In this document: positions 7,177 to 15,407 of the stretch, in pieces
How the letters are laid out: every line of letters begins with the position of its first letter
Position numbering within the stretch: the first letter of the stretch is position 1
Assembly (NCBI GenBank): GCA_005877855.1
Contig: VBOF01000020.1
Coordinates: forward strand, 1-23,563
Origin: Nitrospirota bacterium
GTDB taxonomy: Bacteria > Nitrospirota > Nitrospiria > Nitrospirales > NS-4
Length of the DNA stretch: 23,563 nucleotides
Direction of reading: 5' to 3'
Made by a program: the position numbers and the translations under genes
Notes under the pieces: generated by a model
What the model saw: only the letters and a program-made list of their open reading frames with translations
Database searches by the model: none
What the model was told of the DNA's origin: nothing

Positions 7177-8508
7177 ATGACGAAGCTTGAGTTGGCGACT
7201 TCCGAGATGTCAATGCAACTGCGTTATGGCTTCAATGGGAGGGAAAACTGGAGCCACTTTGCGTTGGGCCCCCATCGAGAGTTCATTTGTGCGCGGCTCC
7301 GTGAGATGGGGACCGGCATCATCCGTATCTTCTTCGACGAGCGCTTTACCAATCCGGTATCGGACTGGCATCGATTTGCCGCCTACATCCAGGCCATACT
7401 GAACGTTGGCGCCGTACCCATGGTTACCTTCGCTAAGTTCCCTCCGCCATGCACATCGGGGGCGCGCTCGTTCGCCGACCGATGCGCGGAAGTCGTGAAG
7501 CATTGCATCGAGGAGTGGGGAGGCGGGACGGTACGCGACTGGTATTGGTGCGTGGGGCATGAACCCAACAGTGAGTGGGTCAGCGGCGGGCTCACTTTTG
7601 AGCAATATCGGCGTATTTACGAAGAGGTAGCGCAGGGGCTCTTGCGCTGGTTATCGCCCTATTTGGGCTGGCGCAAACCGCGGATTGGAGGCCCTGCCGC
7701 CGACGGCTTCCAGCCATTCTGGATGGACTGGGTATGGCGATTCGTGAACGAAATCGACAATTCACTCATTGGCTTTGTCTCCTGGCACCGTTATGGAGAT
7801 TGGCGCGAGCTGGGCCAGTGGGGGGCGCCTCATGATGAGACCGTCTTCAGAAGGCTTCTTATGGCCCGGACGACGGAGTACGAAACACGTGCAAAGGCGG
7901 TCGGCCGTATCCTTAGAGGGCGCAACATCTTGAACGTGTGCGGCGAGCTTAATGCTCACTCCCACCATGAGGCACGTGTCAGCCAGCAGTTTAACGAAAC
8001 CATTTTCGGAGCGACCTACTATGCGTCTGCGCTGTTTCACTTGTTGCGAGGTGGAGCCGACGCTGAGATATTTCGGACGGGCACGGATAACAGTCCATAT
8101 GGAATCATGGACGAAGCCACCATAGCCACTCCCGTCTTCCATGCCAAGAAGCTCTGTGCCCAGCACCTCCGCTATGGCGACCGCATTTCATTCCCTTCCT
8201 GCACTAAGCTGAACTCGGGCGTAAATGTTGTGGTAGCGCGTGGCGAGGATGCCCGGCACAGCGCCCTTCTCGTCCATCTGAAGGACCAGGCGGCGACCTA
8301 TGCGGTGTCTGATCTGGCGGGCGGCCTGGCAGACTGTGGCATGCTGCTCAAGATCGACGGCGGAACAGGGAATCGGGTGATAGAGATGAGCTGCGATGGT
8401 ACGGTCAGATTCGAGGGTTACGGCGTCGCTATGGTGACCACCGCAGTGCCCCATACGGACGAGGGCAGCCACGTAGGACTGTACGATGCATGTAGGGGTT
8501 CACAGTGA
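7177..8508 (+). CDS. GH39-like glycoside hydrolase (clan GH-A), diverged copy
   Basis: This 443-residue protein has a TIM-barrel pattern resembling GH39 and related clan GH-A enzymes. The block DWYWCVGHEPNSEW places the expected acid/base Glu at residue 129, and NVCGELNAHSHH places the nucleophile Glu near residue 257. Both Glu residues are kept. The Asn that normally precedes the acid/base Glu (NEP) is replaced by His (HEP), and the Trp near the nucleophile (GEWN) is Leu, so activity may be altered. No signal peptide is seen, so it appears cytoplasmic. ATG 7177 was chosen with GGAG 12 nt upstream; a TTG at 7150 overlapping the previous stop is the alternative. PslG, a GH39-family protein of the Pseudomonas Psl locus, is a precedent for hydrolases in exopolysaccharide operons. 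The substrate is unknown. Confidence 0.68.
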   Translation: MTKLELATSEMSMQLRYGFNGRENWSHFALGPHREFICARLREMGTGIIRIFFDERFTNPVSDWHRFAAYIQAILNVGAVPMVTFAKFPPPCTSGARSFADRCAEVVKHCIEEWGGGTVRDWYWCVGHEPNSEWVSGGLTFEQYRRIYEEVAQGLLRWLSPYLGWRKPRIGGPAADGFQPFWMDWVWRFVNEIDNSLIGFVSWHRYGDWRELGQWGAPHDETVFRRLLMARTTEYETRAKAVGRILRGRNILNVCGELNAHSHHEARVSQQFNETIFGATYYASALFHLLRGGADAEIFRTGTDNSPYGIMDEATIATPVFHAKKLCAQHLRYGDRISFPSCTKLNSGVNVVVARGEDARHSALLVHLKDQAATYAVSDLAGGLADCGMLLKIDGGTGNRVIEMSCDGTVRFEGYGVAMVTTAVPHTDEGSHVGLYDACRGSQ

Positions 8509-9836
8509 CCCCAGTCGATATGGCAGCCTCCCTGCATAGGCCGACCGAGACGCGCATGCGACTCCGTTATGGCGTGAACGAGACTGACAGTTGGTGGCAC
8601 TTTGCGCTAGGACCGCAGCGTGAAACCATTTGGGGCCGACTTCGGGAGATGGATACGCGCATCATCCGAATCTTCGTGTTTGATAAAAAGACGCCCGACC
8701 CGGTAACGGACTGGCATCTATTTGCTTCCTATATCCAGGCCGTACTCAACGTCGGCGCCATACCCATGATCACCTTCGCCAAGTTCCCGCTCCCGCGGCT
8801 GGTGGATGATCCTCGTGCCGTGCGCTGGTTCGCCAACCAGTGCGCCGATGTCGTCTGGAGCTGCATCGAGCAGTGGGGAGGGGAGACCGTGCGTGACTGG
8901 TACTGGTGCGTATGGAACGAGCCCAACAACACGTGGATTAGCGGCGGCCTTGGCTTTGAGCAATACCGCCGCATCTACGAGGAAGTGGCGCAAGGAATCC
9001 TGCGGTGGCTATCTCCATTTTTGGGGGGACGTAAACTCCAGCTTGGAGGTCCCTCCGTCGAGGGCTTCGACCCGTTCTGGATGGATTGGGTCTGGCGATT
9101 CGTGAACGAAATCGACCATTCGCTTATCGGCTTCGTGAACTGGCACCTCTACGTAGATTGGCGTGCCCACGGTGAGAAGGGCGCACCCGAAGACGGGGCA
9201 ATCCATCGCGATTTGATCATGTTTCAGACACCGGAGTATGAGTCACGCGCGCGCGCGGTGGCGCAGGTGGTGGGCGAGGCCAAGATCCTGAATGTCTGTG
9301 GAGAGTGGAACGTCCACTCACACTACTTGCCGCATGTAAGGGCGCGGTTCAACCAGTCGATGTTCGGCGCGGCCTATGGTGCCTCGGCCTTACTGCACCT
9401 GATGCGTGGAGGTGCCGAGGCCGAGATGTTGTGGACTGGCACGGACGACGCCTGTGGGTACGGGGTGATGGACAAAGACGCCATGCCGACACCCCTCTTC
9501 CACACGAGAAAGCTGTGCGCCCAATACCTCCGGTATGGTGACTGGCTTTCGTTCCCGACGTACGATCACGGCGACCCCGCCGTCGACGTGGTAGTTTCGC
9601 GTGGGCAGGAAGGACGAAAGAGCGCGCTTCTAGTCCATCTCAAAGACAGCGCAGCAACCTACGCGCTGTCTGAACTGGCTAGCGGTCTGGCAGAATGTCG
9701 CGTGCTGCTCAAGATCGACGGCGGAACAGGGAATCAGGTACTGGAGACGAGCTGTGATGGCACAGTCAGGTTCGAGGGCTATGGCGTTGCCGTGGTGACA
9801 AATCTGGTGCCGGTTTTTTGCCAAAAACCGACATGA
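8505..9836 (+). CDS. GH39-like glycoside hydrolase (clan GH-A), canonical active site
   Basis: This 443-residue paralog of the preceding gene is strongly similar along its whole length. It has the canonical clan GH-A acid/base motif in DWYWCVWNEPNNTW (Glu139) and the nucleophile in NVCGEWNVHSHY (Glu267), so a retaining glycosidase is expected. GTG 8505 overlaps the previous stop by 4 nt (GTGA), which suggests translational coupling; ATG 8520 is the alternative start. No export signal is visible. Its job may be trimming, proof-reading or transglycosylation of a lipid-linked glycan, but this is inference. The last codons contain a strong hairpin (9811-9830) that is absent from the sister gene. 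Confidence 0.72.
   Translation: MTPVDMAASLHRPTETRMRLRYGVNETDSWWHFALGPQRETIWGRLREMDTRIIRIFVFDKKTPDPVTDWHLFASYIQAVLNVGAIPMITFAKFPLPRLVDDPRAVRWFANQCADVVWSCIEQWGGETVRDWYWCVWNEPNNTWISGGLGFEQYRRIYEEVAQGILRWLSPFLGGRKLQLGGPSVEGFDPFWMDWVWRFVNEIDHSLIGFVNWHLYVDWRAHGEKGAPEDGAIHRDLIMFQTPEYESRARAVAQVVGEAKILNVCGEWNVHSHYLPHVRARFNQSMFGAAYGASALLHLMRGGAEAEMLWTGTDDACGYGVMDKDAMPTPLFHTRKLCAQYLRYGDWLSFPTYDHGDPAVDVVVSRGQEGRKSALLVHLKDSAATYALSELASGLAECRVLLKIDGGTGNQVLETSCDGTVRFEGYGVAVVTNLVPVFCQKPT
9811..9830 (+). other. Stem-loop at the 3' end of the second hydrolase gene
   Basis: CGGTTTTT and AAAAACCG form an 8-bp perfect stem with a TGCC loop, ending just before the stop codon at 9834. No T-run follows, so it is not a classical terminator. 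It could be an mRNA stabiliser or processing site, or a partial attenuator between the hydrolases and the GT2 gene. Confidence 0.4.
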
Positions 9837-9889
9837 ACTGTGCTGGACTTCGGGCTCCAGTCAGGCTGGCGCGGAAAGAGGATTTACGC

Positions 9890-10939
9890 ATGCCCAACGA
9901 TCTCGCTTGCCTCTGTGTCATTGTCCCCTGTTACAACGAGGAGGAAATGCTGCCGGCGTTCTTCGAGGCCGTGGTGCCGGCGCTGGAGGAAACCACACAT
10001 GGCCACTGGGCGATCCTCTGCGTGGACGACGGCAGCCACGACAGCACGTTTGCCACCATCGCCAGTTGGCATCAGCGTGACCGGCGCATCACCGGCGTGC
10101 GGCTCAGCAGAAATTTCGGCCATCAGGCGGCCCTGTCGGTCGGACTGGCATATGCTGAAGGAGAATATATTGCCATCATGGACTGCGACCTGCAGGATCC
10201 GGTCGCGGTTCTCATTGAACTCTATCGCACCTGCATGCACGACAAACTCGATGTATGCTTCGGCATCCGCGGGAGCCGCGAGGCGCCCCTGTGGCTGCGC
10301 ATCGCCTATTCGGCTTTCTACCGCATCATTCGCAATATGGCTGACCATGAATGGCCCGAGGACGCGGGGGATTTCTGCGTGATGAGCGCACGGTGCCAGC
10401 GGGCGCTGCTGGCGCTTCCTGAGCGGTCGCGGATGCTCCGTGGCCTCCGCTCTTGGGTGGGGTTCCGGCAGGCTGGCATCTCGTACCAGCGTCCGGCCCG
10501 AACGCACGGGAGGAGCAAGTACACTCTCGGCCGCCTGATTGCGCTGGCGTTGCAGGGCCTGGTCTCGTTCAGCGCCATTCCCCTGCGCTTGGCCAGCTTT
10601 ATCGGAATGGGGATGGGCCTGTTCTCGATCGTGTTCGGTATCCTTGTGCTGGTAAACCGCCTGTTCCCGAGCTTCACTGTTCTGCACTATTGGGTCGGAG
10701 CCAACCCAGGCGTGGCCACCATCCTGGTATTTCTGTCATTCACGTTAAGCGTCTTGTTCATCTGCCTGGGGGTCATCGGCGAATACCTTAGCATGCTGAT
10801 GCAGGAAATCAAGGGAAGGCCGGCGGCCATAGTGGCTTCGGTTATCGGGGATGTCTGCCTTCACGACTCGGCCTACACACTGCTCGAGGCGACGGCGCAC
10901 GGGCAGGTGGAAAGCCTTTCCACTCATGAGCTCCGCTGA
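9890..10939 (+). CDS. Family 2 glycosyltransferase, polyprenyl-phosphate type (GtrB/ArnC/DPM1-like)
   Basis: This 349-residue protein has an N-terminal GT-A domain: VPCYNEEE at residues 12-19, CVDDGS near 44-49, RNFGHQAA, and the metal-binding DCDLQDP at 98-104. Two hydrophobic segments follow at roughly 240-275 and 285-315. This is the plan of bacterial enzymes that transfer a sugar from a nucleotide donor to undecaprenyl phosphate at the inner face of the cytoplasmic membrane. ATG 9890 has AAAGAGGA 8 nt upstream; an extension from 9818 would only add a stretch overlapping the hydrolase. The next gene overlaps its end by 14 nt. The sugar is not predictable. Confidence 0.85.
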   Translation: MPNDLACLCVIVPCYNEEEMLPAFFEAVVPALEETTHGHWAILCVDDGSHDSTFATIASWHQRDRRITGVRLSRNFGHQAALSVGLAYAEGEYIAIMDCDLQDPVAVLIELYRTCMHDKLDVCFGIRGSREAPLWLRIAYSAFYRIIRNMADHEWPEDAGDFCVMSARCQRALLALPERSRMLRGLRSWVGFRQAGISYQRPARTHGRSKYTLGRLIALALQGLVSFSAIPLRLASFIGMGMGLFSIVFGILVLVNRLFPSFTVLHYWVGANPGVATILVFLSFTLSVLFICLGVIGEYLSMLMQEIKGRPAAIVASVIGDVCLHDSAYTLLEATAHGQVESLSTHELR

Positions 10940-11729
10940 AACGAGAATTCAGTTCCTCTCGGCTCCCGCAGAAGTAAAGATGGCGGACGCGTGGTACGAG
11001 ATCGCCCACCTCGATCACTTCTGGATCCGGCGGCGGTTTAACGTGTTGCGCCGGTTGGCCGGCGGTTTGATCCGCCAGGCACACGCTATCGCCGAAGTTG
11101 GCTGCGGGCGCGGACTTCTCCAGCGGCAGATTGAAGACCATTACCAGCGGAAAGTCACCGGTTTTGATCTGAACCATACCGCCCTGAAGGGGTCGGTTAG
11201 CCGCATCAGTCCGCTCTGCTGTTACAACCTATTGGAGAGACACCAAGAGTACCGTGGCCACTTTGACTTGATCCTGCTGTTCGACGTTCTGGAGCATATC
11301 GACGATGAAGACGGCTTTCTGGACGCCCTGCAGTTTCACCTGGCTGTCGGGGGAAAGGTGCTCATCAACGTTCCGGCCTGTCAGTGGTTATACTCGGAGT
11401 ACGACCGGGCCGCTGGCCATGTGCGGCGCTACGGTATCGATTCCTTGCATCACGTCGCCAATCGAAATCGCCTGATCGTCGGTCGTTACACCTACTGGGG
11501 GCTGCCGTTCATACCGCTGCTTATCCTGCGGAGGTTGTGGATCCTGGAAGGGACACGCGAGGAGATCATCGCGACCGGGATGAGCGATCGAGGGGCACTC
11601 ATGAACCACCTGCTGGTGCTGCTCTCCGGCTGCGAGTGGATTCCGCAGCGGTTGCTGGGAACTTCGCTGATGGCTGTGTTCGAGGCGCCATCAGACGGGG
11701 ACTGTCTTGCAAACGCGCAGCATGCCTGA
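10926..11729 (+). CDS. Class I SAM-dependent methyltransferase
   Basis: This 267-residue protein has the SAM-binding motif I AEVGCGRG near residues 56-63, an acidic strand end (GFDLNH), and motif LILLFDVLEHIDDEDG followed by GGKVLINVPA. It belongs to the Methyltransf_23/11-like group that often modifies glycans or lipid-linked sugars. ATG 10926 overlaps the GT2 stop by 14 nt and has a weak AGGTGGAAAG upstream; ATG 10980 is an alternative. Between residues about 180 and 215 there are hydrophobic patches (YWGLPFIPLLILRRLW) that may touch the membrane. Methylation of the growing polysaccharide or its lipid carrier fits the context but is inferred. Confidence 0.82.
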   Translation: MSSAETRIQFLSAPAEVKMADAWYEIAHLDHFWIRRRFNVLRRLAGGLIRQAHAIAEVGCGRGLLQRQIEDHYQRKVTGFDLNHTALKGSVSRISPLCCYNLLERHQEYRGHFDLILLFDVLEHIDDEDGFLDALQFHLAVGGKVLINVPACQWLYSEYDRAAGHVRRYGIDSLHHVANRNRLIVGRYTYWGLPFIPLLILRRLWILEGTREEIIATGMSDRGALMNHLLVLLSGCEWIPQRLLGTSLMAVFEAPSDGDCLANAQHA

Positions 11730-11742
11730 AAGGTGGCACGAG

Positions 11743-13248
11743 ATGCGGAAGGGTATTGTTGCGCTTGCTATCTGCTTACTATTTGCTCTGGGAGTGTGGG
11801 GCGTTTTCTACCCACCGGTCTTCGTCAGTAAATTTCAAGATGTTTTCGTTTCATGGGTGGTCCACAGGTTCGGCATGCTCGACGTCACCATGTGGGCGAT
11901 TTCCTTTTTTAGTACGATCCCCGAGCGCGTCTTCTTGTTTTTTTTCTGCTCCGTCGCCTTAGGAGCGACCTTTGTACTGGCACACCCGCTTCGGTCCCCT
12001 GTAGGGCGCTTTCTGCTCCCGGTGGGTGCCGCTTTTTTCATCTTTCTGGGACTCTACACGACCTTTCACCGGGGCCGTCCTATCGCTGTGGCGGTCTCTC
12101 TTGCGCTCATCGTAGGCATTACCCAATGGCCCTCCTGGAAGCAAACGCGCGAACGGCAGGCAAGGGGAGGGATTCGATTTGCAGCCTTCCTTCCTGCAGT
12201 GATCCTGGCACCTGCGCTGGGAGCCGTGCTGTTGGATGGTGGCCTTGGGTCCGAACGTCGCTGGAATCTCATCAGCCTGGCCCAAAGACTCCATGCCGAC
12301 AAAGCTGTGCAACAGGTGGCGACGATCGATCTGAACGGTGTCGATGTCGATGCGGAACAGGGGCTGTTGTTCACCAATGGGCACGGCACAAATCACCTGC
12401 TGGCTTACAATCTCCGCGCGCTCGATCAGGCGCCGCGGAAGTCGGAAGCAGAAGTTGGATTCGCTCAGGGTTTCGCCTACAACCGATCGGACCGCGAACT
12501 GTACGTTTTTAATTCGATGAGCCGTAGTCTTCTGGTGCTTGATGCCATGACGCTGGCTCTGAAGAAATTGGTACCGGGGTTGAACCTCTCGGAGGGCGAT
12601 TGCTTTATCGAGTTTGACAAACATACCGGCGCGATCTTCATCTCGGCGGAGGCCAGATGGCCGGCCCGAAAACCGGGGCCGAATGATGACCCTACCGCAT
12701 CCCCGATCACCGTGGTCGAGCGGACCACAGGAAGGCAGGCGTACGCACTGCAATGGTGCGATGGTGGTTTCTGTAATCCAGGACACATGCTGCTTCGCGG
12801 GAGCGGCAGACTGCTATACATGGGCTTCATCGATCGAATACTTGCATACGACACCGGGACTCGCAGGGTCATAGCGCGGACCCAGGTGGGCGATCGCTGG
12901 ATTGGGGATCATCTAGCCTTGACTCCCGATCAGGATGAAGTGCTTTACCCATCTCCGTTGCATTCGGCTGTGTTGAGGTTCGACGCGCAGACCCTCGAGT
13001 TCAAGGGCCGTATCCCCACCGTTTTCGGCGTTCGGAATTTGACAGTCGATCCGGTACGCAATCTCCTGCTGACCGTAAGTGGTCTCACCAACACGCTGGA
13101 CGTTATCGATCTCAAGACTAGGAAGCGAGTCGCCAAGTACTACATCGCCCCCTGGCTGCGTACGATTGCCCTCGATGCGAAGGTCGGGATTGCCTACGTC
13201 TCTTCGGCCATGGGCCTCTTCAAGGTTGACTACAAGGCGGGATTGTGA
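11743..13248 (+). CDS. Membrane protein with N-terminal TM bundle and C-terminal YVTN-like beta-propeller
   Basis: This 501-residue protein starts at ATG 11743, 6 nt after AAGGTGG and 14 nt after the methyltransferase stop; TTG 11707 and ATG 11722 are less likely starts. Residues about 4-170 contain about five hydrophobic helices, the last around FLPAVILAPALGAVLLDGG. From about residue 195 onward the chain has repeated strand blocks of YVTN/NHL-type propellers, such as VDVDAEQGLLFTNG, LYVFNSMSRSLLVLDAMT, LLYMGFIDRILAYDTGTRRV, LTVDPVRNLLLTVSG and IALDAKVGIAYVSS. The propeller is likely periplasmic. It sits between the methyltransferase and the ABC exporter, so it could be a scaffold or glycan-binding partner of export. 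I do not recognise a named family for the whole architecture. Confidence 0.7.
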   Translation: MRKGIVALAICLLFALGVWGVFYPPVFVSKFQDVFVSWVVHRFGMLDVTMWAISFFSTIPERVFLFFFCSVALGATFVLAHPLRSPVGRFLLPVGAAFFIFLGLYTTFHRGRPIAVAVSLALIVGITQWPSWKQTRERQARGGIRFAAFLPAVILAPALGAVLLDGGLGSERRWNLISLAQRLHADKAVQQVATIDLNGVDVDAEQGLLFTNGHGTNHLLAYNLRALDQAPRKSEAEVGFAQGFAYNRSDRELYVFNSMSRSLLVLDAMTLALKKLVPGLNLSEGDCFIEFDKHTGAIFISAEARWPARKPGPNDDPTASPITVVERTTGRQAYALQWCDGGFCNPGHMLLRGSGRLLYMGFIDRILAYDTGTRRVIARTQVGDRWIGDHLALTPDQDEVLYPSPLHSAVLRFDAQTLEFKGRIPTVFGVRNLTVDPVRNLLLTVSGLTNTLDVIDLKTRKRVAKYYIAPWLRTIALDAKVGIAYVSSAMGLFKVDYKAGL

Positions 13249-13288
13249 CCGAAAAAGCGCCTATTGCCCGCAGAGCTAGAGGAACAAT

Positions 13289-15028
13289 ATGAAGGCCGGA
13301 CCCTATACTGATTTCGCCCTTTACCGCCGACTCCTGCGCCAGGCGCAACCTTACTGGCTCCATATCGTGAGCATCTTCCTGATCAGCTTACTGGCCGCCC
13401 CCCTTGCGCTGCTCAACCCTCTTCCGCTCAAGATTGCTGTGGACAATGTGCTCGGCTCGGAGCCAATCCCTGGCTTCCTAGAGACGCTTCTACCTGCGGA
13501 CGCGACACATTCCAGCACGGCGATCCTCTTCTCTGCACTCGGCCTGTTATTGGTAGTCGCCATCCTCAACCAGTTACAGGTTCTTGCGGAGTGGTTGCTG
13601 CAAACCTACACGGGTGAAAAGCTGGTGCTCGACTTTCGGGCCAGGCTCTTCCACCACGTCCAGCGGATTTCGCTCTCCTATCACGATTACAGGGGCACAG
13701 CCGATTCTCTCTACCGCATCCAGAACGACGCCCCGGCAATCCAGGAGATTGCCATCTACGGCCTTATCCCCTTGGTCACCTCGGCAATTACACTGTCGGC
13801 GATGATCTTCGTAACAGCCCGAATCGACTGGCAGCTCGCCCTGGTCGCCATGACAGTCGCGCCTCTTTATTTTATTTTGGTCCTGGTCTATCGCCAGCCT
13901 CTTCGGACCCGGTGGCGTGACGTGACATCGCTGGAAAGCTCCGCCATGTCTGTGGTGCATGAGGTCCTAACTGCGGTCCGCATCGTGAAGGCGTTCGGGA
14001 GAGAGGACCAGGAAAAGGACCGCTTCGTGCGTCGGTCGCAGGAAGGTATGTGGGCAAGGTTTCGTGCTGCCTTCGCTGAAGGCCAATTTGGTCTCCTCAT
14101 CAGTCTCACGACCGCAATTGGGACGGTTGCGGTTCTCTTCATCGGCATACGTCATGTTCAGTCTGGCACGCTGACCCTCGGCCAACTGCTTCTGGTCATC
14201 GGCTACCTGACGCAGCTCTACGGACCTGCGAAAACTATCAGCTCAAAGGCGGCAGGCTTGCAGTCCAACCTTGTGAGAGTCGAGCGAGCTTTTTTGCTCC
14301 TCGACGAACCGGCGGATGTTCCAGACAAACCAGATGGTCGGCCCCTCTCACGAGCCTTAGGCGCCGTGACGTTTCGTAACGTCTCATTCGGCTATGACAA
14401 AGGTCGCCCAGTCCTTCATGGCATCTCGTTTGAAATTGAGTCTGGGAGCCGGCTAGGAATCACAGGCGTGAGCGGAGCAGGAAAATCCACGCTTGTAAGC
14501 CTGTTGACCCGTTTCTATGACCCCACCGAAGGACGGATCCTACTTGATGGCATTGATCTGCGTGACTACAAGCTGGCCGACCTGCGCAATCAGTTCGCCA
14601 TCGTACTTCAGGAGCCCATGCTCTTCTCGACCACTATTCTCGAAAACATCGCCTATGCGCGTCCAGGGTCGAGTATGCGCGAGGTCATCGAGGCGGCAAA
14701 GGCCGCTAACGCCCACCAGTTCATTGTCCGTCTCCCAGAAGGCTATGATACTCCAGTCGGGGAACGCGGCATGACCCTTTCCGGCGGGGAACGTCAGCGT
14801 ATCGCACTCGCCCGTGCCTTCTTGAAGGATGCCCCGATCCTCATCCTAGACGAGCCGACGAGTTCCGTTGATGTTAAGACCGAGGCCGTGATTATGGAAG
14901 CGATGGAGCGTCTCATGCAGGGTCGCACGACGTTCATGATTGCCCACCGTTTGAGCACACTTTCAGGGTGCGATATGCGGCTTACGATGGAGGACGGCCT
15001 TCCGACCGTCATTGTGGACCGCCTCTAG
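13289..15028 (+). CDS. ABC exporter, fused permease/ATPase (MsbA-like)
   Basis: This 579-residue half-transporter has an N-terminal six-helix type-1 exporter domain (about residues 20-320) and a C-terminal ATPase. The ATPase shows Walker A GVSGAGKST at 393-401, Q-loop VLQEPM, signature LSGGERQ at 497-503, Walker B ILILDEP with Glu522, and the H-loop His553 in AHRLSTL. It would act as a homodimer in the inner membrane, flipping a lipid-linked glycan or lipid with ATP. Its place at the end of the cluster suggests export of the product made by the upstream enzymes. ATG 13289 has AGAGGA upstream and lies 40 nt after the propeller gene. Confidence 0.88.
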   Translation: MKAGPYTDFALYRRLLRQAQPYWLHIVSIFLISLLAAPLALLNPLPLKIAVDNVLGSEPIPGFLETLLPADATHSSTAILFSALGLLLVVAILNQLQVLAEWLLQTYTGEKLVLDFRARLFHHVQRISLSYHDYRGTADSLYRIQNDAPAIQEIAIYGLIPLVTSAITLSAMIFVTARIDWQLALVAMTVAPLYFILVLVYRQPLRTRWRDVTSLESSAMSVVHEVLTAVRIVKAFGREDQEKDRFVRRSQEGMWARFRAAFAEGQFGLLISLTTAIGTVAVLFIGIRHVQSGTLTLGQLLLVIGYLTQLYGPAKTISSKAAGLQSNLVRVERAFLLLDEPADVPDKPDGRPLSRALGAVTFRNVSFGYDKGRPVLHGISFEIESGSRLGITGVSGAGKSTLVSLLTRFYDPTEGRILLDGIDLRDYKLADLRNQFAIVLQEPMLFSTTILENIAYARPGSSMREVIEAAKAANAHQFIVRLPEGYDTPVGERGMTLSGGERQRIALARAFLKDAPILILDEPTSSVDVKTEAVIMEAMERLMQGRTTFMIAHRLSTLSGCDMRLTMEDGLPTVIVDRL

Positions 15029-15042
15029 CGCCTGGTCGGTCC

Positions 15043-15063
15043 TCGTGGGTCCCTGGCCCACGA
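15043..15063 (+). terminator. Stem-loop after the ABC exporter gene
   Basis: TCGTGGG and CCCACGA form a 7-bp perfect stem around a 7-nt loop, 15 nt after the exporter stop. It marks the convergent boundary between the plus-strand cluster and the minus-strand regulatory block. No poly-T tract follows, so intrinsic termination is uncertain. Confidence 0.4.
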
Positions 15064-15206
15064 CTCTCGTCCCCACCGAGCAGATAAAATCCCGTGTCCC
15101 GAAAGGGGCGTAATGAATTGTGGCGACCTCTCACGGCTGCCTATGACTTTAATGTCGCTGTTGTGGGAGAACCGCTGCGTGTGGCCGGACGAGGGAATGA
15201 GAAACT

Positions 15207-15347
15207 TCAGACGGTGGGCTCAAAGAGCCGTCTTTGGGAATAGGCATCGCGGTCGAACAGGAACTTGACTCCGACGAAGTACCTACTCTCGGAGTCCTCA
15301 ATTGGAATCTGACGTGTCCAGCAGACTTCAACCAGCCCTGGAGTCTT
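15207..15347 (-). pseudogene. PilZ-domain C-terminal remnant
   Basis: The minus-strand frame ending at TGA 15207-15209 encodes KTPGLVEVCWTRQIPIED, then YFVGVKFLFDRDAY. This matches the C-terminal strands of the PilZ-like protein at 20402 (TPTLAEVRWTRKIPFE, HFVGFKFLL). Only the last third of the domain is present. The region before it, up to the LuxR stop at 15408, shows no PilZ homology and no ribosome-binding site. It is therefore probably a leftover of a pilZ gene that once followed luxR. The remaining DNA from 15064 to 15206 shows no gene. Confidence 0.6.
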
Positions 15348-15407
15348 GCCCCTGGTGGAGGCCGGCGCAAGGGTGGGACCGATCGGCGCTGCGGCCAAAG
15401 GGGCCGG

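Noticed and set aside
9884..10687. Minus-strand frame of 267 codons opposite the GT2 gene
   Set aside because: It is an antisense shadow without recognisable domains; the plus strand encodes a complete GT2 enzyme.
15043..15063. Strong rho-independent terminator after the exporter
   Set aside because: The stem is good but no T-run follows, so it is listed only as a low-confidence stem-loop.
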